Shown piece by piece: positions 60,178 through 64,000 of a DNA stretch of 64,000 nucleotides. The position numbers and the translations under genes are program-made. The notes under the pieces are model-generated. The model saw nothing but the letters and a program-made list of their open reading frames with translations, was not told the origin of the DNA and did not search any database. Source of the stretch: Methylotenera sp. G11 (lineage in GTDB: Bacteria > Pseudomonadota > Gammaproteobacteria > Burkholderiales > Methylophilaceae); the NCBI RefSeq assembly GCF_000799735.1, contig NZ_JUHH01000001.1:2269387-2333386 (forward strand). The letters run 5' to 3'. Each line of letters starts with the position of its first letter. Positions within the stretch are counted from its first letter, which is position 1.

Positions 60178-61125
60178 TTAATCCTTGTGGTTCTGCTCAT
60201 AGTTCTCATACGCATTGACGATCTTCTGCACCAGGGGATGACGCACGACATCGCCCGACAGGAAGTGTGTCATGGCAATGCCCTTGATGTCTTTCAATAC
60301 CTTCTGCGCTTCTACCAGGCCGCTCTTCTGGTGGCGCTGCAAATCAACCTGCGTTACGTCACCGGTAATCACGGCCTTGGTGCCGAAGCCGATGCGGGTC
60401 AGGAACATTTTCATCTGTTCAGGCGTTGTGTTCTGCGCTTCGTCCAGGATAATGAAGCTCTGGTTCAGCGTGCGGCCACGCATATAGGCCAGCGGGGCGA
60501 CTTCAATCGCGCCGCGTTCGAACATCTTGTTGACGGTGTCGTAACCTGCCAGGTCATAGAGTGCATCATACAAGGGGCGCAGGTAAGGGTCTACTTTCTG
60601 GTTTAAATCCCCGGGTAAAAAACCTAAACGCTCGCCGGCTTCAACCGCCGGGCGCACCAGTACGATGCGCTTGACGCGGTCACGCGTCATGGCGTCTACT
60701 GCGCTGGCAACGGCCAGATAGGTCTTACCGGTACCGGCAGGGCCGATGCCGAAGGTGATGTCGTGATCCTGAATCTGCTGCAGGTAGGCAACTTGCCTGG
60801 GCGTGCGGCCATGCAGGTCGCCGCGGCGCGTCATCAATACCGGCATGGCGCTGGTGGTGACATCTTCAGGCTTGAGCTTGTCGATTTCCACCAGGCCTAA
60901 TTGAATGTCTTCCAGCTCAATCGGTTTTTTTGCGCGGATGTAGAAGTTCTCGATCAGCTGTGCCGCCAGGCGCGTGTTATCCTGCTTGCCGCTGATGCTG
61001 AAAGTGCCGCCGCGGCGGTTGATGTTGACCTCCAGCGCAGTTTCGATCTGCTTGATGTTTTCATCCAGCGTGCCGCACAGGTTGGCAAGGCGGGCGTTGT
61101 CTTCGGGTTGTAGTGTGAATTCCAT
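60178..61125 (-). CDS. phoH: PhoH family ATPase
   Basis: A 315-residue protein with an N-terminal KH-like RNA-binding domain (about 1-110) and a PhoH ATPase domain: Walker A FGIGPAGTGKTYLAVA, RIVLVRPAVEAGERLGFLPG, and Walker B FIILDEAQNTTPEQMKMFLTR (split). PhoH and YbeY commonly occur together and are linked to rRNA or RNA processing. It starts 12 bases after the miaB stop on the same strand. Confidence 0.96.
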   Translation of the reverse strand: MEFTLQPEDNARLANLCGTLDENIKQIETALEVNINRRGGTFSISGKQDNTRLAAQLIENFYIRAKKPIELEDIQLGLVEIDKLKPEDVTTSAMPVLMTRRGDLHGRTPRQVAYLQQIQDHDITFGIGPAGTGKTYLAVASAVDAMTRDRVKRIVLVRPAVEAGERLGFLPGDLNQKVDPYLRPLYDALYDLAGYDTVNKMFERGAIEVAPLAYMRGRTLNQSFIILDEAQNTTPEQMKMFLTRIGFGTKAVITGDVTQVDLQRHQKSGLVEAQKVLKDIKGIAMTHFLSGDVVRHPLVQKIVNAYENYEQNHKD

Positions 61126-61137
61126 GATGCAATGACC

Positions 61138-62481
61138 TTAAATTATTTCACCCGCTAAACGTCTCGGGTTGCTCGTATCAGTAATGCGTACCTGCACAAA
61201 TTGATGTATCAGGCTGGCAGCGCCTGCAATATCCACCACACGGCCATTATCGGTTTTGCCGGCCAGCAGTGTGTTGTCTTTCCAGGACGGGCCTTCAATC
61301 AGCACGCGCTGCACGCTACCCAGCATCGCTTCGGAGATGGCCTTGGCCTGTGCCTCGTTAATGGCCTGCAACCTGTTCAGGCGCTCAAGTTTTACCTGCT
61401 CCGGCGTGTCGTCATTGAGGAACGAGGCTGGCGTGCCCGGACGCGGGCTATACAGGAAGCTGAAGCTTGCATCAAAGCCGACATCGGTCATCAGTCTGGC
61501 GGTCGCTTCAAAATCCGCTTCTGTTTCACCGGGAAAGCCGACAATGAAGTCCGAGGTGAATGTCAGGTTGGGGTTTGCCGCACGCAGCTTGCGGATGATG
61601 GATTTGTATTGCAGCGTGGTGTAGTTGCGTTTCATGGCCATCAGTACGCGGTCACTGCCGGCCTGCACCGGCAGGTGAAGCTGGGCGGCTAATTTGGGCA
61701 CTGAGGCAAAACAGGCTATCAGGCGCTCATTCATCTCGTTAGGGTGGCTGGTCGTGAAGCGGATGCGTTCTATCTGTGGGATCTCGGCAATGGTTTCTAT
61801 CAGCATGGCCAGGTCGGCTTCAACACCTTCGTATTCGGTGCGGTAGGCATTGACGTTCTGGCCGAGCAGGGTGATTTCCTTGATACCTTGTTCTGCCAGC
61901 TGCACGGCTTCGGTCAGGATGTCGGCAAAAGGGCGCGAAACCTCTTCGCCGCGGGTATAGGGGACTACGCAAAAACTGCAGTATTTGCTGCAGCCTTCCA
62001 TAATGCTTAAAAATGCTGATGCGCCTTCTACACGGGGCGGCGGCAGATGGTCGAACTTTTCAACCTCTGGAAAGCTGATATCTACCTGTGATTTGCCGCT
62101 GGACTGGCTGTTCTTGATCATGTCCGGCAGGCGATGCAGTGTCTGCGGCCCGAATACAATGTCCACATACGGTGCGCGCTTGATGATGTTGTCGCCCTCC
62201 TGCGAGGCGACGCAGCCGCCTACACCGATGACCAGGTCGGGGTTCTTCTCCTTGAGGGGGATGAAACGGCCGAGGTGGCTGTAGACTTTATCTTCCGCTT
62301 TTTCACGTACCGAGCAGGTATTGAGCAGGATGACATCGGCATCTTCCGGGGTCAGTGTTTCCACCATGCCATCCGAAGATGACAGCATATCGGCCATGCG
62401 CGATGAATCGTATTCATTCATCTGGCAGCCAAATGTCTTGATGAAAACCTTTTTAGGGGCGGGTTTTTTAGGAGTGTTCAA
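61138..62481 (-). CDS. miaB: tRNA-2-methylthio-N6-dimethylallyladenosine synthase
   Basis: A 447-residue radical-SAM methylthiotransferase that modifies A37 of tRNAs. The N-terminal domain begins [20 protein letters not shown] and holds the three auxiliary-cluster cysteines ([27 protein letters not shown]). The radical-SAM site is [16 protein letters not shown], and a TRAM domain ends the protein. The start is set at TTG 62481 because homologues begin close to KKVFIKT; an in-frame ATG at 62574 would add 31 residues without homology. It is divergent from cysG. Confidence 0.93.
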   Translation of the reverse strand: MNTPKKPAPKKVFIKTFGCQMNEYDSSRMADMLSSSDGMVETLTPEDADVILLNTCSVREKAEDKVYSHLGRFIPLKEKNPDLVIGVGGCVASQEGDNIIKRAPYVDIVFGPQTLHRLPDMIKNSQSSGKSQVDISFPEVEKFDHLPPPRVEGASAFLSIMEGCSKYCSFCVVPYTRGEEVSRPFADILTEAVQLAEQGIKEITLLGQNVNAYRTEYEGVEADLAMLIETIAEIPQIERIRFTTSHPNEMNERLIACFASVPKLAAQLHLPVQAGSDRVLMAMKRNYTTLQYKSIIRKLRAANPNLTFTSDFIVGFPGETEADFEATARLMTDVGFDASFSFLYSPRPGTPASFLNDDTPEQVKLERLNRLQAINEAQAKAISEAMLGSVQRVLIEGPSWKDNTLLAGKTDNGRVVDIAGAASLIHQFVQVRITDTSNPRRLAGEII

Positions 62482-62592
62482 AGTCTTAACCAGCGTGCAA
62501 AACGTAATTTTAGCGCATTTGGACAATCGCCTCACGCAAAGTTGCTTCGTGCAGGGTAAAATATCCACAAACATTTCTTGAAGCAGCTCAAT

Positions 62593-63987
62593 ATGCAGGC
62601 ATTACCCATTTTTTTCAATATCAGCAATCGCTTATGCGTTGTGATCGGGGGCGGGGATGTGGCAACCCGCAAGGTTGCCATGCTGCTTAAGGCGAATGCT
62701 GCCGTTACGCTGGTTGCGCCGCAAGTCTGCCCTGAGTTGCAGGCACTGGCCGATGCAGGCCGGATAAAGCTGATGCGCGGTTCTTATGCCGCCGCTCAGC
62801 TTGAGGGCGCGTGCATGGTAGTAGCCGCTACTGACGACGAAGCTGTGAATGAAGCGGTTTCACGTGATGCCAAGACACTGAATATTCCCGTCAACGTGGT
62901 GGATGCACCGCATTTATGCACCTTTACCATGGGCTCCATCATTGATCGCAGCCCGGTTGTGATCGCGGTATCAAGCGAGGGCAATGCGCCGGTGCTGGCG
63001 CGCTATATCCGCACCAGGATCGAGACTATGCTGCCAGCAGGCTACGGGCGTATCGCCGGTATCGCCGGTGAGTTCAGGGATAAGGTGAAAGCGAAGTTCG
63101 CCAGCACGCAGGAACGCCGCCGCTTCTGGGAAGACGTTTTTCAGGGGCCAATGGTGGAGCGGGTGCTGGCCGGGCAGGAGCAGGCTGCGCGCGACCTGCT
63201 GCAAAGCCTGCTCGACGGGCAGGATGCGTCTGCCAATAAGGGCGAAGTGTTTCTGGTCGGTGCCGGGCCAGGCGATCCGGACTTGCTCACCTTCCGTGCT
63301 TTGCGCCTGATGCAGCAGTGCGACGTCTGTGTTTATGACAAACTTGTGAGCCCGGAAGTGATGGAGCTGGTGCGCCGCGATGCCGAGCTGGTGTATGTGG
63401 GCAAGGCGCGCGATCAGCACACCATGCCGCAGGAAGAAATCAATGAACTGCTCGCCAGGCTGGCTTTGCAGGGCAAGCGCGTATTGCGCCTCAAAGGCGG
63501 CGATCCTTTCATTTTCGGCCGCGGCGGTGAAGAGATCGAAACCCTGATGCAGCATGGGGTGCCGTTTCAGGTCGTGCCCGGGATTACGGCGGCGAATGGC
63601 GTTTCCAGTTATGCGGGCATTCCGTTGACGCATCGCGATTATTCGCAGGCATGCCTGTTCATCACCGGGCATCTCAAAGACGGCACGCTGGATCTGGACT
63701 GGACGTCAATGGCGCGACCCAGGCAGACTGTGGTGATTTACATGGGCTTGGTTGGCCTGGCGCAAATCTGTGAAAAACTGATCGAGCATGGGGTGTCGCC
63801 CGATATGCCGGCGGCTGTGGTGCAGCAAGGCACAACGCAAAGGCAGCGCGTGGTGACCGCAACATTGCATGACCTGGCGCAGAAGGTGGCAGAAGCCGAC
63901 ATCAAGGCGCCATGTCTGACGATTATCGGTGAAGTTGTGCATCTGCGCGACAAATTGAATTGGTTTGAGCCCGGTACCGCTGCCTGA
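62593..63987 (+). CDS. cysG: Siroheme synthase CysG (methyltransferase, dehydrogenase and ferrochelatase)
   Basis: A 464-residue trifunctional enzyme that makes siroheme from uroporphyrinogen III. Residues about 1-210 form the NAD-dependent dehydrogenase/ferrochelatase ([39 protein letters not shown]). Residues about 215-464 form the SAM uroporphyrinogen methyltransferase with [34 protein letters not shown] and [22 protein letters not shown]. The ATG at 62593 is chosen; a TTG five codons earlier is open. It is complete, ending 13 bases before the window edge. Siroheme serves sulfite and nitrite reductases. Confidence 0.97.
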   Translation: MQALPIFFNISNRLCVVIGGGDVATRKVAMLLKANAAVTLVAPQVCPELQALADAGRIKLMRGSYAAAQLEGACMVVAATDDEAVNEAVSRDAKTLNIPVNVVDAPHLCTFTMGSIIDRSPVVIAVSSEGNAPVLARYIRTRIETMLPAGYGRIAGIAGEFRDKVKAKFASTQERRRFWEDVFQGPMVERVLAGQEQAARDLLQSLLDGQDASANKGEVFLVGAGPGDPDLLTFRALRLMQQCDVCVYDKLVSPEVMELVRRDAELVYVGKARDQHTMPQEEINELLARLALQGKRVLRLKGGDPFIFGRGGEEIETLMQHGVPFQVVPGITAANGVSSYAGIPLTHRDYSQACLFITGHLKDGTLDLDWTSMARPRQTVVIYMGLVGLAQICEKLIEHGVSPDMPAAVVQQGTTQRQRVVTATLHDLAQKVAEADIKAPCLTIIGEVVHLRDKLNWFEPGTAA

Positions 63988-64000
63988 TTGACCTTTTGGC

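Noticed and set aside
62971..63672. A 233-codon minus-strand open frame inside cysG
   Set aside because: It is antisense to the conserved methyltransferase domain and shows no motif or ribosome-binding site.

Overview
The window looks like ordinary chromosome of a betaproteobacterium, most probably of the Methylophilaceae (the Methylotenera/Methylophilus/Methylovorus group). This is inferred from gene order (pcnB-folK-dNK-panB-panC-panD-rsfS-rlmH; miaB-phoH-ybeY-corC-lnt-glyQ-glyS-gmhB-plsC; alaS-recX-recA), from the moderate base composition, and from a free-standing pqqA gene, which suits a methylotroph. No rRNA or taxonomic marker was searched, so the assignment rests on recognition alone.

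Layout. 1-6.4 kb: a protein acetyltransferase/acyl-CoA ligase fusion (Pat type) beside a histone-deacetylase-family gene cut by the window edge, a YbaL-type K+/H+ antiporter, and two exported proteins. 6.7-14.6 kb: HU, a solitary GspE/PilB-type ATPase, tRNA-Val and tRNA-Asp, a PepSY protein and a large PAS-GGDEF-EAL signalling protein. 14.8-20.2 kb: accessory metabolism, with a GNAT enzyme, a stand-alone A-T-TE nonribosomal-peptide-synthetase-like enzyme coupled to its own Sfp-type phosphopantetheinyl transferase, a DUF2141 protein, an orphan pqqA and a 49-codon membrane-peptide gene.

20.3-23.2 kb is the most unusual part. Two small units sit in tandem against the 3' end of tRNA-Arg(ACG). Each carries one cargo gene (a coiled-coil membrane protein; a NERD-domain protein with a zinc finger). 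The units share their left ends, their ~140-bp right ends and ~52-bp boundary repeats made of the tRNA terminator plus the last bases of the tRNA. No integrase is present. A regular array of four small palindromes lies between tRNA-Ser and lysC.

23.5-35.3 kb: housekeeping genes, all on the minus strand except two small exported proteins: lysC, alaS, recX-recA, pncC-pgpA-thiL, mog, a TusA-like protein lacking its cysteine, nhaD and darP. A 200-bp MITE-like element separates darP from pmbA. 37-49 kb: mlaA, phrB, the rlmH-rsfS-panD-panC-panB-dNK-folK-pcnB block, a cobalamin adenosyltransferase, murI, and ilvE followed by a DUF4160/DUF2442 toxin-antitoxin-like pair inserted before a zinc-finger gene. 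49-64 kb: a Sco lipoprotein and the envelope/translation block ending in miaB, with mscL and psiE inserted, then cysG divergent at the right edge.

Most genes are core. The accessory content is concentrated at 14.8-23.2 kb and 47.7-48.2 kb.
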